Shown here: piece after piece, positions 37,304 to 50,470 of the stretch
How positions within the stretch are numbered: position 1 is the stretch's first letter
Layout: each line of letters starts with the position of its first letter
From: Hydractinia symbiolongicarpus
Lineage: Eukaryota; Cnidaria; Hydrozoa; Anthoathecata; Hydractiniidae
Assembly: GCF_029227915.1 (NCBI RefSeq)
Contig: NC_079884.1
Location: 18,540,001-18,604,000, forward strand
DNA length: 64,000 nucleotides
Direction of reading: 5' to 3'
Notes under the pieces: model-generated
What the model was told of the DNA's origin: nothing
Seen by the model: the letters and a program-made list of their open reading frames with translations, nothing else
Databases searched by the model: none
Made by a program: the position numbers and the translations under genes

Positions 37304-37660
37304 GCATTGTTCTAGTCTTTTCACTATCAATGCACTACGACGTCCCAAGTTGTTTTCCATTGTGCCATGACATTATAACACCGTCAACTACGTGTACAGG
37401 CCTCTAAAGGCTGTTATATGACCTTTTGCCGCCTAATAATGGCCTTATACATAAATCACGTCGTTCCACATGTCTGGGCAAGTTGCCATTGGTCTAGTCC
37501 TTTCACTATCAATGCACTATGACGTCCCAAGTTGTTTTCCATTGTGCCATGGCACACCGTCAACTCCGTGTACAGGCCTCTAAAAGATGTTATATGACCT
37601 TTTGCCCCCTATTATCGTCCTTCCACGTATATCACGTCGTTCCACGTGTCTGTGCAGGTT
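37304..37660 (+). repeat. Short D-type segment with 720-bp duplication
   Basis: 37385-37660 repeats 36665-36940 at exactly 720 bp, including a second TTATA-less monomer (37553). 37304 to about 37384 is like 21590-21670. The segment joins 23.0-kb-type sequence at 37661, where GTGCAGGTT meets ACCATTGGG. Confidence 0.85.
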
Positions 37661-39364
37661 ACCATTGGGATACTCCTTCCACTCTCAATGGTCTATAAAG
37701 TCCCAAATCGTTTTACGTCGCGCAATAGCCTTGTAACGCAGTCAACTGCGTGAACAGGCCTCTAAAGGTTGTTATATAACCTTTTGCCGCCTAAAACGGC
37801 CTTACACGTAAATCACGTAGTTCCACGTGTCTGTTCAGGTTGCCATTGATCTAGTCCTACCACTACAAATGTACTACGACGTCCCAAATCGTTTTAAATT
37901 GCGGAATAGCCTTATAACACCGTAAACTACGTGAGCAGGCCTCTAAAGGCTGTTATATGACCTATTACCGCCTAATAATGGCCTTACACATGAATCACGT
38001 CGTTCCACATGTCTGGGCAAGTTGGCATTGTTCTAGTCTTTTCACTATCAATGCACTACGACGTCCCAAGTTGTTTTCCATTGTGCCATGACATTATAAC
38101 ACCGTCAACTACGCGTACAGTGCTCTAAAGTCTATTATATCACCTTTTGGCGCCTAATAATGACGTTACACTTAAATCACGTGGTTCCGCGTGTCTTCAC
38201 TGGTTGCCATTGGTTTATTCCCTTGACACTCAATGGACTATAAAGTCCCAAATCGTTTTCCACTGCGCAATAGCCTTATAACACCGTAAACTACGCGTAC
38301 AGTCCTCTAAAGTCCGTTATATCACCTTTTGGTGCCTAATAATGACGTTACACATAAATCACGTGGTTCCGCGTGTCCACAGTGGTTACCATTGGTTTAT
38401 TCCCTCGACACTCAATGAACTACAACGTCCCAAGTCTATTTCCATTGCTGCATGACGTTATAACACTGTCAACTACATGAACAGGCCTCTAAAGTCTGTT
38501 ATATGACCTTTTGCCGTCTAATAATGACCTTACACATCAATGTCTGGGCAAGTTGCCATTGGTCTAGTCCTTCCACTGGTAATGTACTACGACCTCCTAA
38601 GTCGTTTTCGATTGCGTCATGACGTTATAACACCGTCAACTACGCGTACAGTCCTCTAAAGTCTGTTATATGACCGCTTGCCGCCTAATAATGGCCTTAC
38701 ACATAAATCACGTGTTTCCACGTGTCTGCACTGGTTACCACTGGGATACTCCTTCCACTCTCAATGGACTATAAAGTCCCAAATCGTTTTCCATTGCGCC
38801 ATGGCCTTATAACACCGCCAACTACGCGTACAGTCCTCTAAAGTCTGTTATATGACCGTTTGCCGCCTAATAATGGCCTTGCATAAAAATCACGCCGTTC
38901 CACATGTCTGTGCAGTTTCCCATTGGTCTAGTCCTTCCACTGTTAATGTACTACGACGTCCCAAATCGTTTTACATTGCGCAATGGCCTTATAACACCGT
39001 CAACTACGCGTACAGTCCTCTAAAGTCTATTATATCACCTTTGACACCTAATAACGGCCTTACACGTAAATCACGTGGTTCTACGTGTCTGTTCAGGTTG
39101 CCATTGGTCTAGTATTTTCACTATCAATGCACTACGACGTCCCAAGTTGTTTTCCATTGTGCCATGACATTATAACACCGCCAACTATGTGTACAGGTCT
39201 CTAAAACTAATATATGACCTTTTGCCGCCTATTTATGACCTTACACATAAATCACGTCGTCCCACATGTCTGTGCAAGTTGCCATTAGTCTCGTCCTTTC
39301 ACTATCAATGCACTACGACCTCCCAAGTTCTTTCCCACTACGCAATAGCCTATAACACCGTCAA
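37661..39364 (+). repeat. D domain 3' part, second copy (offset 14,641 bp)
   Basis: Matches 23020-24723, including TTGTAACGCA at 37731 and the 15-bp deletion at 38541. It corresponds to the D structure before the 1,256-bp duplication, since only one copy of that block is present. Confidence 0.85.
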
Positions 39365-40618
39365 TTACGCCCACAGTCCTCTAAAGTCTGTTATATCACC
39401 TTATGGCGCCTAATAATGACGTTACACATAAATCACGTGGTTCCGCGTGTCTACACTGGTTACCATTGGTTTATTCCCTCGACACTCAATGGACTACATT
39501 ATCCTAAGTCTATTTACATTGCTGCATGACGTTATAACACAGTCAACTGAGTGAACAAGTCTCTAAAGATTGTTATATGACCTTTGACGCCTAATAACGG
39601 CCTTACACGTAAATCACGTGGTTCCACGTGTCTGTTCAGGTTGCCATTGGTCTAGTCCTACCACTATGAATGTACTACGACGTCCTAAATGGGTTTACAT
39701 TGCGGAATAGCCTTATAACGCCGTCAACTACGTGAGGAGCCCTCTACATGTTTTTATGTGGCCTTTTGCCGCCTAATAATGGCCTTACACATAAATCACG
39801 TCGTCCCACATGTCTGTGCAAGTTGCTTTTGGTCTTGTCCTTTCACTATCAATGCACTACGACCTCCCAAATCGTTTTACATTGCGCAATAGCCTTATAA
39901 CGCAGTCAACTGCGTGAACAGGCCTCTAAAGGTTGTTATATAACCTTTTGCCGCCTAAAATTGCCTTACACGTAAATCACGTGGTTCCGCGTGTCTCCAC
40001 TGGTTACCATTGGTTTATTCCCTTGACACTCAATGTACAACAACGTCCAAAATCGTCTTACATTGCGCAATGGCCTTATAGCACCGTCAACTACGTGTAC
40101 TGGCCTCTAAAGGTTTTTATATGGCCTTTTGCCTCGTAATAACGTCCTTGCACGTAAATCACGTCGTTCCACGTGTCTGTGCAGGTTGAGATTGGTCTAG
40201 TCCTTCCACTCTCAATGGAATACGACGTCCCAAGTCGTTTTCCATAACGCCATGGCCTTATAACACCGTCAACTACGTGAACAGGCCTCTAAAGGTTGTT
40301 ATATAACCTTTTGCCGCCTAAAACGGCCTTACATGTAAATCACGTAGTTCGACGTGTCTGTTCAGGTTGCCATTGCTCTAGTCCTACCACTACAAATGTA
40401 CTACGACGTCCCAAATCGTTTTACATTGCGGAATAGCCTTATAACACCGTCAACTACGTGAGCAGGCCTCCAAAGGCTGTTATATGACCTTTTACCGCCT
40501 AATAATGACCTTACACATCAATCACGTCGTTCCACATGTCTGGGAAAGTTGCCATTGGTCTGGTCCTTTCACTCTCAATGCACTACGACGTCCCAAGTTG
40601 TTTTCCATTGTGCCATGA
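39365..40618 (+). repeat. D domain end plus copy of 34.9-35.7 kb
   Basis: 39365-39815 matches 25980-26430 (offset 13,385). 39785-40618 matches 34907-35740 (offset 4,878). The last part is like 50220-50430 (offset 9,815). Confidence 0.8.
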
Positions 40619-41459
40619 CATTATAACACCACCAACTACGTGTACAGGCCTCTACAGCCTAATATATGACCTTTTGCCGCCTAATTATGACCTTACACTT
40701 AAATCACGTGGTTCCACATGTCTGGGCAAGTTGCCATTGGTCTGGTCCTTTCACTCTCAATGCAATACGACGTCCCAAGTTGTTTTCCATTGTGCCATGA
40801 CATTATAACACCGTCAACTACGCGTACAGTGCTCTAAAGTCTATTATATCACCTTTTGGCGCCTAATAATGACGTTACACTTAAATCACGTGGTTCCGCG
40901 TGTCTTCACTGGTTGCCATTGGTTTATTTCCTTGACACTCAATGGACTATAAAGTCCCAAATCGTTTTCCACGGCGCAATAGCCTTATAACACCGTAAAC
41001 TACGCGTACAGTCCTCTAAAGTCCGTTATATCACCTTTTGGTGCCTAATAATGACGTTACACATAAATCACGTGGTTCCGCGTGTCCACAGTGGTTACCA
41101 TTGGTTTATTCCCTCGACACTCAATGAACTACAACGTCCCAAGTCTATTTCCATTGCTGCATGACGTTATAACACTGTCAACTACATGAACAGGCCTCTA
41201 AAGTCTGTTATATGACCTTTTGCCGTCTAATAATGACCTTACACATCAATCACGTCGTTCCACATGTCTGGGCAAGTTGCCATTGGTCTAGTATTTTCAC
41301 TATCAATGCACTACGACGTCCCAAGTTGTTTTCCATTGTGCCATGACATTATAACACCGCCAACTATGTGTACAGGTCTCTAAAACTAATATATGAATTT
41401 TTGCCGCCTAATTATGACCTTACACATAAATCACGTGGTTCCACATGTCTGGGCAAGTT
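40619..41459 (+). repeat. D-type segment with intact dyad at the deletion site
   Basis: About 40800-41230 matches 38090-38520 (offset 2,709). At 41240-41270 the monomer reads ACATCAATCACGTCG, keeping the 15 bp missing at 38541. One extra monomer follows before the match resumes at a 2,905-bp offset. TATATGAATTTTTGCC near 41390 is private. Confidence 0.75.
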
Positions 41460-43610
41460 GCCATTGGTCTAGTCCTTCCACTGGTAATGTACTACGACCT
41501 CCTAAGTCGTTTTCGATTGCGTCATGACGTTATAACACCGTCAACTACGCGTACAGTCCTCTAAAGTCTGTTATATGACCGCTTGCCGCCTAATAATGGC
41601 CTTACACATAAATCACGTGTTTCCACGTGTCTGCACTGGTTACCACTGGGATACTCCTTCCACTCTCAATGGACTATAAAGTCCCAAATCGTTTTCCATT
41701 GCGCCATGGCCTTATAACACCGCCAACTACGCGTACAGTCCTCTAAAGTCTGTTATATGACCGTTTGCCGCCTAATAATGGCCTTGCATAAAAATCACGC
41801 CGTTCCACATGTCTGTGCAGTTTCCCATTGGTCTAGTCCTTCCACTGTTAATGTACTACGACGTCCCAAATCGTTTTACATTGCGCAATAGCCTTATAAC
41901 ACCGTCAACTACGCGTACAGTCCTCTAAAGTCTATTATATCACCTTTGACGCCTAATAACGGCCTTACACGTAAATCACGTGGTTCTACGTGTCTGTTCA
42001 GGTTGCCATTGGTCTAGTATTTTCACTATCAATGCACTACGACGTCCCAAGTTGTTTTCCATTGTGCCATGACATTATAACACCGCCAACTATGTGTACA
42101 GGTCTCTAAAACTAATATATGACCTTTTGCCGCCTATTTATGACCTTACACATAAATCACGTCGTCCCACATGTCTGTGCAAGTTGCCATTGGTCTCGTC
42201 CTTTCACTATCAATGCACTACGACCTCCCAAGTTCTTTCCCACTACGCAATAGCCTATAACACCGTCAATTACGCCCACAGTCCTCTAAAGTCTGTTATA
42301 TCACCTTATGGCGCCTAATAATGACGTTACACATAAATCACGTGGTTCCGCGTGTCTACACTGGTTACCATTGGTTTATTCCCTCGACACTCAATGGACT
42401 ACATTATCCTAAGTCTATTTACATTGCTGCATGACGTTATAACACAGTCAACTGAGTGAACAAGTCTCTAAAGGTTGTTATATAACCTTTGACGCCTAAT
42501 AACGGCCTTACACGTAAATCACGTGGTTCCACGTCTCTGTTCAGGTTGCCATTGGTCTAGTCCTACCACTATGAATGTACTACGACGTCCCAAATGGGTT
42601 TACATTGCGGAATAGCCTTATAACGCCGTCAACTACGTGAGGAGCCCTCTACATGTTTTTATGTGGCCTTTTGCCGCCTAATAATGGCCTTACACATAAA
42701 TCACGTCGTCCCACATGTCTGTGCAAGTTGCTTTTGGTCTTGTCCTTTCACTATCAATGCACTACGACCTCCCAAATCGTTTTACATTGCGCAATAGCCT
42801 TATAACGCAGTCAACTGCGTGAACAGGCCTCTAAAGGTTGTTATATAACCTTTTGCCGCCTAAAACGGCCTTACACGTAAATCACGTGGTTCCGCGTGTC
42901 TCCACTGGTTACCATTGGTTTATTCCCTTGACACTCAATGTACAACAACGTCCAAAATCGTCTTACATTGCGCAATAGGCCTTATAGCACCGTCAACTAC
43001 GTGTACTGGCCTCTAAAGGTTTTTATATGGCCTTTTGCCTCGTAATAACGTCCTTGCACGTAAATCACGTCGTTCCACGTGTCTGTGCAGGTTGAGATTG
43101 GTCTAGTCCTTCCACTCTCAATGGAATACGACGTCCCAAGTCGTTTTCCATAACGCCATGGCCTTATAACACCGTCAACTACGTGAACAGGCCTCTAAAG
43201 GTTGTTATATAACCTTTTGCCGCCTAAAACGGCCTTACATGAAAATCACGTAGTTCGACGTGTCTGTTCAGGTTGCCATTGCTCTAGTCCTACCACTACA
43301 AATGTACTACGACGTCCCAAATCGTTTTACATTGCGGAATAGCCTTATAACACCGTCAACTACGTGAGCAGGCCTCCAAAGGCTGTTATATGACCTTTTA
43401 CCGCCTAATAATGACCTTACACATCAATCACGTCGTTCCACATGTCTGGGCAAGTTGCCATTGGTCTGGTCCTTTCACTCTCAATGCACTACGACGTCCC
43501 AAGTTGTTTTCCATTGTGCCATGACATTATAACACCACCAACTACGTGTACAGGCCTCTACAGCCTAATATATGACCTTTTGGCCGCCTAATTATGACCT
43601 TACACTTAAA
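41460..43610 (+). repeat. D domain, third copy (16-monomer offset, 2,905-2,906 bp)
   Basis: Matches about 38555-40705. The offset rises by 1 at 42976, where an extra G gives CAATAGGCC. Private changes include CACGTCTCTG near 42533 and CTTACATGAAAATC near 43236. Confidence 0.85.
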
Positions 43611-44880
43611 TGACGTCGTTCCGCATGTCTGTTTAAGTTGCCATTGGTCCATTCTTTCCACTCTCAATGTAATACGATGTCCTAAGTCTTTTTCCATGGC
43701 GCCATGACGTTATAACACCGTCAACTACGCGTACAGTGCTCTAAAGTCTATTATATCACCTTTTGGCGCCTAATAACGACGTTACACTTAAATCACGTGG
43801 TTCCACGTGATCTTCACCGGTTGCCATTGGTTTATTCCCTTGACACTCAATGGACTAAAAAGTCCCAAATCGTTTTCCACTCCGCAATAGCCTTATAACA
43901 CCGTAAACTACGCGTACAGTCCTCTAAAGTCCGTTATATCACCTTTTGGTGCCTAATAATGACGTTACACATAAATCACGTGGTTCCGCGTGTCCACAGT
44001 GGTTACCATTGGTTTATTCCCTCGACACTCAATGAACTACAACGTCCCAAGTCTATTTCCATTGCTGCATGACGTTATAACACCGTCAACTACATGAACA
44101 GGCCTCTAAAGTCTGTTATATGACCGCTTGCCGCCTAATTATGACCTTACACATAAATCACGTGTTTCCACGTGTCTGCACTGGTTACCATTGGGATACT
44201 CCTTCCACTCTCAATGGACTACAAAGTCCCAAATCGTTTTCCATTGCGCCATGGCCTTATAACACCGCCAACTACGCGTACAGTCCTCTAAAGTCTGTTA
44301 TATGACCGTTTGCCGCCTAATAATGGCCTTGCATAAAAATCACGCCGCTCCACATGTCTGTGCAGTTTCTCATTGGTCTAGTCCTTCCACTGTTAATGTA
44401 CTACGACGTCCCAAATCGTTTTACATTACGCAATAGCCTTATAACACCGTCAACTACGCGTACAGTCCTCTAAAGTCTATTATATCACCTTTGACGCCTA
44501 ATAACGGCCTTACGCGTAAATCACGTGGTTCCACGTGTCTGTTCAGGTTGCCATTGGCCTAGTATTTTCACTATCAATGCACTACGACGTCCCAAGTTGT
44601 TTTCCATTGTGCCATGACATTATAACACCGCCAACTATGTGTACAGGTCTCTAAAACTAATATATGACATTTTGCCGCCTAATTATGACCTTACACATAA
44701 ATCACGTCGTCCCACATGTCTGGGCAAGTTGCCATTGGTCTAGTCCTTCCACAGGTAATGTACTACGACCTCCTAAGTCGTTTTCCACGGCGCAATAGCC
44801 TTATAACACCGTAAACTACGCGTACAGTCCTCTAAAGTCCGTTATATCACCTTTTGGTGCCTAATAATGACGTTACACAT
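43611..44880 (+). repeat. D domain, fourth and more diverged copy
   Basis: About 43720-44100 is like 40810-41190 (offset about 2,908) and 44130-44700 like 41580-42150 (offset about 2,545), with more substitutions than the earlier copies (CACGTGATCTTCACCGG, GACTAAAAAGTCCC, CACTCCGC). Two monomers have been lost between the parts. Confidence 0.7.
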
Positions 44881-46430
44881 AAATCACGTGGTTCCGCGTG
44901 TCCACAGTGGTTACCATTGGTTTATTCCCTCGACACTCAATGAACTACAACGTCCCAAGTCTATTTCCATTGCTGGATGACGTTATAACACCGTCAACTA
45001 CATGTACATGCTTCTAAAGGCTGTTACATGACCTTTTGCCGCCTAATAACCGCCTTACACGTAAATCACGTGGTTCCACGTGTTTGTTCAGGTTGCCATT
45101 TGTCTAGCCCTACCACTACGAATGTACTAGGACGTCCCAAATCGTTTTACACTGCTGAATAGCCTTATAACACCGTCAACTACGTGAGCAGCCCTCTAAA
45201 GGTTTTTATAAAGGCTTTTGCCGCGTAATAATGGCCTTATCCATAAATCACGTCGTTCGACACGACTGCGCAAGTTGCCATTGGTCTAGTCCTTTCACTA
45301 TGAACACACTACGACGTCCCAAGTTCTTTTCCATTGCGAAATAGCCTTATAACACCGTCAACTACATGAACAGGCCTCTAAAGACTGCTATATGACCTTT
45401 TGCCGCCTAATATTGACCTCACACATCAATCACGTCGTTCCACATGTTTGGGCAAGTTGCCATTGGTCTAGCCCTTTCACTCTCAATGCACTACAACGTC
45501 CCAAGTTGTTTTCCATTGTGCCATGACATAATAACACCGCCAACAACGTGTACAGGCCTCTAAAGCCTAATATATGACCTTTTGCCGCCTAATTATGGCC
45601 TTACACATAAATCACGTGGTTCCACATGTCTGGGCAAGTTGCCATTGGTCTAGTCTTTCCACTGTTAATGTACTACGACCTCCTAAGTCGTTTTCGGTTG
45701 CGTCATGACGTTATAACACCGTCAACTACGCGTACAGTCCTCTAAAGTCTGTTATATGACCGTTTGCCGCCTAATAATGGCCTTACACATAAATCACGTG
45801 GCTTCACGTGTCTGTTCAGGTTGCCATTGGTCCAGTCCTTTCACTATCAATGCACTACGACGTTCCAAGTTGTTTTCCATGGTGCCATGAAATTATAACA
45901 CCTTCAACTACGTGTACAGGCCTCTAAAGGCTGTTATATGACCTTTTGCCGGCTAATAATGGCCTTATACATAAATCACGTCGTTCCACATGTCTGGGCA
46001 AGTTGCTATTGGTCTAGTCCTTTCACTATCAATGCACTACGACGTCCCAAGTTGTTTTCCATTGTGCCATGGCACACCGTCAACTCCGTGTACAGGCCTC
46101 TAAAAGATGTTATATGACCTTTTGCCCCCTATTATCGTCCTTGCACGTATATCACGTCGTTCCACGTGTCTGTGCAGGTTGGCATTGGTCTAGTCCTTCC
46201 ACTATCAATGTACTACGACGTCCCAAATCATTTACATTGCGCAATACCCTTATAACACCGCCAACAACGCGTACAGTCCTCTAAAGTCTGTTATATGACC
46301 GTTTGCCGCCTAATAATGGCCTTACACATAAATCACGTCGCTCCACATGTCTGTGCAGGTTGCCATTGGTCTAGTCCTTCCACTGTTAATGTACTACGAC
46401 GTCCTAAGTCGTTTTCGATTGCGTCATGAC
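44881..46430 (+). repeat. Copy of the 35.8-37.2 kb segment
   Basis: Offset 9,058 (TTGCTGGATGACG at 35913 and 44971) rising to 9,240 after an extra monomer at about 45545-45730. The TTATA-less monomer is present at 46073. Substitutions are more frequent than between the first two D copies. Confidence 0.8.
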
Positions 46431-48140
46431 GTTATAACACAGTCAACTACGCGTACAGGCCTCTAAATCTTGTTGTATGGCATTTTTCTGTCTAATAATG
46501 GCCTTACACATCAATCACGTCGTTCGCATGTCTGGGCAAGTTGCCATTGGTCTGGTCCTTTCACTATCAATGCACTACGACGTCCTAAGTCGTTTTCGAT
46601 TGCGTCATGACGCTATAACACCGTCAGCTACGCGTACAGTCCTCTAAAGTCTGTTATATCACATTTTGGCGCCTAATAATGACCTTGCACATAAATCACG
46701 TGGTTCCGCGCGTCTCCACTGGTTACCATTGGTTTATTCCCTCGACACTCAATGTACTACAACGTCCCAAGTCTACTTCCATTGCTGCATGACGTTATAA
46801 CACCGCCAACTACATGTACATGCCTCTAAAGGCTGTTATATGACCTTTTGCCGCATAATAACCGCCTTACACGTAAATCACATGGTTCCACGTGTCTGTT
46901 CAGGTTGCCATTGGTCTAGTCCTACCACTATGAATGTACTACGACGTCCCAAATCGTTTTACATTGCGCAATAGCCTTATAACACCGTCAACTACGTGAA
47001 CAGGTTTCCAAAGGTTGTTATATAACCTTTTGCCGCCTAATAACGGCCTTACATGTAAATCACGTGGTTCCACATGTCTGTTCAGGTTGCCATTGGTCTA
47101 ATCCTACCACTACGAATGTACTACGACGTCCCAAATCGTTTCACATTGCGGAATAGCCTTATAACACCGTCACCTACGTGAGCAGCCCTCTAAAGGTTTT
47201 TATATGGCCTTTTGCCGCCTAATAATGGCCCTACACATAAATCACGTCGTTCCACATGTCTGGGCAAGTTGCCATTGGTCTAGTCCTTTCACTATCAATG
47301 CACTACGACGTTCCAATTGTTTTCCATTGTGCCATGACATTATAATACCGTCAACTACGTGTACAGGCCTCCAAAGGCTTGTTATATGACCTTTAACCGC
47401 CTATTATTGGCCTTATACATAAACCACGTCGTTCGACACGTCTGCGCAAGTTGCCATTGGTCTAGTCCTTTCACTATGAATACACTACGACGTCCCAAGT
47501 TCTTTTCCATTGCGCAATAGCCTTATAACACCGCCAACTACGCGTACAGTCCTCTAAAGTCTGTCATATGACAGTTTGCCGCCTAATAATGGCCTTACAC
47601 ATAAGTCACATCGTTCCACGTGTCTGTGCAGGTTGGCATTGGTCTACTCCTTCCAATCTCAATGCACTACGACGTCCCAAGTCTACTTCCATTGCTGCAT
47701 GACGTTATAACACCGCCAACTACATGTACATTCCTCTAAAGGCTGTTATATGACCTTTTGCCGCATAATAACCGCCTTACACGTAAATCACATGGTTCCA
47801 CGTGTCTGTTCAGGTTGCCATTGGTCTAGTCCTAACACTATGAATGTACTACGACGTCCCAAATCGTCTTACATTGCGCAATGGCTTTATAACACAGTCA
47901 ACTACATGTACTACTAGCCTCTAAAAGCTGGTATATGACCTTTTGCCTCCTAATAATGGCCTTACACGTAATTCACGTGGTTCCACGTGTCTGTTCAGGT
48001 TGCCATTGGTCTAGTCCTACCACTACGAATATACTACGACGTCCCAAATCGTTTTACATTGCGGAATAGCCTTATAACGCCGTCAATTACGTGAGGAGCC
48101 CTCTACATGTTTTTATATGGCCTTTTGCCGCCTAATAATG
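46431..48140 (+). repeat. Irregular, older-looking monomers
   Basis: About nine monomers with no long match elsewhere in the window. Rare forms include TTGTTGTATGGCATTTTTC (46470), CACGTCGTTCGCATG (46515), CGCGCGTCTCC (46707) and ATGTACTACTAGCCTC (47905). One monomer (about 46765-46950) recurs at 47675-47860, 910 bp away. Confidence 0.75.
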
Positions 48141-48735
48141 GCCTTACACGTAATTCACGTGGTTCCACATGTTTGGGCAAGTTGCCATTGGTCTAGCCCT
48201 TTCACTCTTAATGCACTACAACGTCTCAAGTTGTTTTCCATTGTGCCATGACATTATAACACAGCCAACAACGTGTACAGGCCTCTAAAGCCTAATATAT
48301 GACCTTTTGCCGCCTAATTATGGCCTTACACATAAATCACGTGGTTCCACATGTCTGGGCAAGTTGCCATTGGTCTAGTCTTTCCACTGTTAATGTACTA
48401 CGACCTCCTAAGTCGTTTTCGGTTGCGTCATGACGTTATAACACCGTCAACTACACGTACAGTCCTCTAAAGTCTGTTATATGACCGTTTGCCGCCTAAT
48501 AATGGCCTTACACATAAATCACGTGGCTTCTCGTGTCTGTTCAGGTTGCCATTGGTCTAGTCCTTTCACTATCAATGCACTACGACGTCCCAAGTTGTTT
48601 TCCATGGCGCCATGAAATTATAACACCTTCAACTACGTGTACAGGCCTCTAAAGGCTGTTATATGACCTTTTGCCGCCTAATAATGGCCTTATACATAAA
48701 TCACGTCGTTCCACATGTCTGGGCAAGTTGCCATT
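48141..48735 (+). repeat. Copy of about 45.42-46.01 kb (offset 2,725 bp)
   Basis: Shares GTTTGGGCAAG, GGTCTAGCCC, CCAACAACGTGTACAG and TTTTCGGTTGCG. The 15-monomer offset and several private changes (CTCTTAATGC, AACGTCTCAAG, TTCTCGTGTC) suggest an older duplication. Confidence 0.8.
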
Positions 48736-50470
48736 GCTCTAGTCCCACCACTACAAATGTACTACGACGTCCCAAATCGTTTTACATTGCGGAATAGCCT
48801 TAAAACACCGTCAACTACGTGAGCAGCCCTCTAAAGGTTTTTATATGGCCTTTTGCCGCGTAATAATGGCCTTATCCATCAATCACGTCGTTCCACATGT
48901 CTGGGCAAGTTGCCATTGGTCTAGTCCTTTCACTATCAATGCACTACGACGTCCCAAGTTGTTTTCCATTGTGCCATGGCCTTATAACACCGTCAACTAC
49001 GTGTACAGGCCTGTAAAAGATGTTATATGACCTTTTGCCCCCTATTATCGTCCTTCCACGTATATCACGTCGTTCCATGTGTCTGTGCAGGTTAGCATTG
49101 GTCTAGTCCTTCCACTATCAATGTACTACGACGTTCCAAATCATTTCCATTACGCCATGGCCTTATAACACCGTCACCTGCGCGTACAGTCCTCTAAAGT
49201 CTGTTATATGACCTTTTGCCGCCTAATAATGGCCTTACACATCAATCAAGTCGTTCCACATGTCTGGGCAAGTTGCCATTGGTCTGGTCCTTTCACTATC
49301 AATGCACTACGACCTCCTAAGTTTTTTTCCACTGCGCAATAGCCTTATAACACCGTCAACTACGCGTACAGTCCTCTAAAGTCCCTTATATCACCTTTTG
49401 GTGCCTAATAATGACGTTACACATAAATCACGTGGTTCCGCGTGTCTACACTGGTTACCATTGGTTTATTCCCTCGACACTCAATGAACTACAACTCCCC
49501 AGTCTATTTCCATTGCTGCATGACGTTATAACACCGTCAACTACATGAACAGGCCTCTAAAGTCTGTTATATGACCTTTTGCCGTCTAATAATGACCTTA
49601 CACATCAATCACGTCGTTCCACATGTCTGGGCAAGTTGCCATTGGTCTGGTTCTTTCACTATCAATGCACTACGACCTCCCAAGTTCTTTTCCACTGCGC
49701 AATAGCCATATAACACCGTCAACTACGCGTACAGTCCTCTAAAGTCCGTTATATCACCTTTTGTTGCCTAATAATGATGTTACACATAAATCACGTCGTT
49801 CGACACGTCTGCGCAAGTTTCCATTGGTCTAGTCCTTTGACTAGGAATACACTACGAAGTCCCAAGTTCTTTTTCATTGCGCAAAAGCCTTATAACACCG
49901 TCAACTGCATGAACAGGCCTCTAAAGACTGTTATATGACCTTTTGCCGCCTAATAATGACCTTACACGTAAATCACGTGGTTCCACGTGTCTGTTCAGGT
50001 TGCCATTGGTCTAGTCCTACCACTACGAATGTACTACGACGTTCCAAATCGTTTTACATTGCACAATAGCCTTATAACACCGTCAACTACTTGAGCAGCC
50101 ATCTAAAGGTTTTTTTACGGCCTTTTGCCGCGTAATAATGGCCTTACACATGAATCACGTCGTTCCACATATCTGGGCAAGTTGCCATTGGTCTAGTCTT
50201 TTCACTATCAGTGCACTACGACGTCCCAAGTTGTTTTCCATTGTGCCATGACAATATAACACCGTCAACTACGTGTACAGGCCTCTAAAGGCTGTTATAT
50301 GACCTTTTACCGCCTAATAATGACCTTACACATCAATCACGTCTTTCCACATGTCTAGGCAAGTTGCCATTGGTCTGGTCCTTTCACTCTCAATGCACTA
50401 CGACGTCCCAAGTTGTTTTCCATTGTGCCATGACATTATAACACCACCAACTACGTGTACAGGCCTCTAC
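48736..50470 (+). repeat. Irregular monomers
   Basis: A mixture of types A, B and C with private changes (CAACTCCCCAGTC near 49494, AGTTTTTTTCC near 49320, GTTTTTTTACGG near 50108). 50220-50430 is like 40405-40615. Apart from the monomers, nothing is seen here. Confidence 0.75.

Noticed and set aside
47425-47450. CENP-B box-like sequence (TTCGACACGTCTGCGC; also TTTGACACGTCTGGGC near 1552)
   Set aside because: Against the core nTTCGnnnnAnnCGGGn only about 6 of 9 fixed positions match, with the central A and a CG missing. Chance similarity is sufficient, and the TTCG form is rare.
46765-47860. A 910-bp HOR at 46.8-47.9 kb
   Set aside because: Only about one monomer (46765-46950 and 47675-47860) matches well at this offset and the flanks differ, so it is a single shared monomer rather than a repeating unit.
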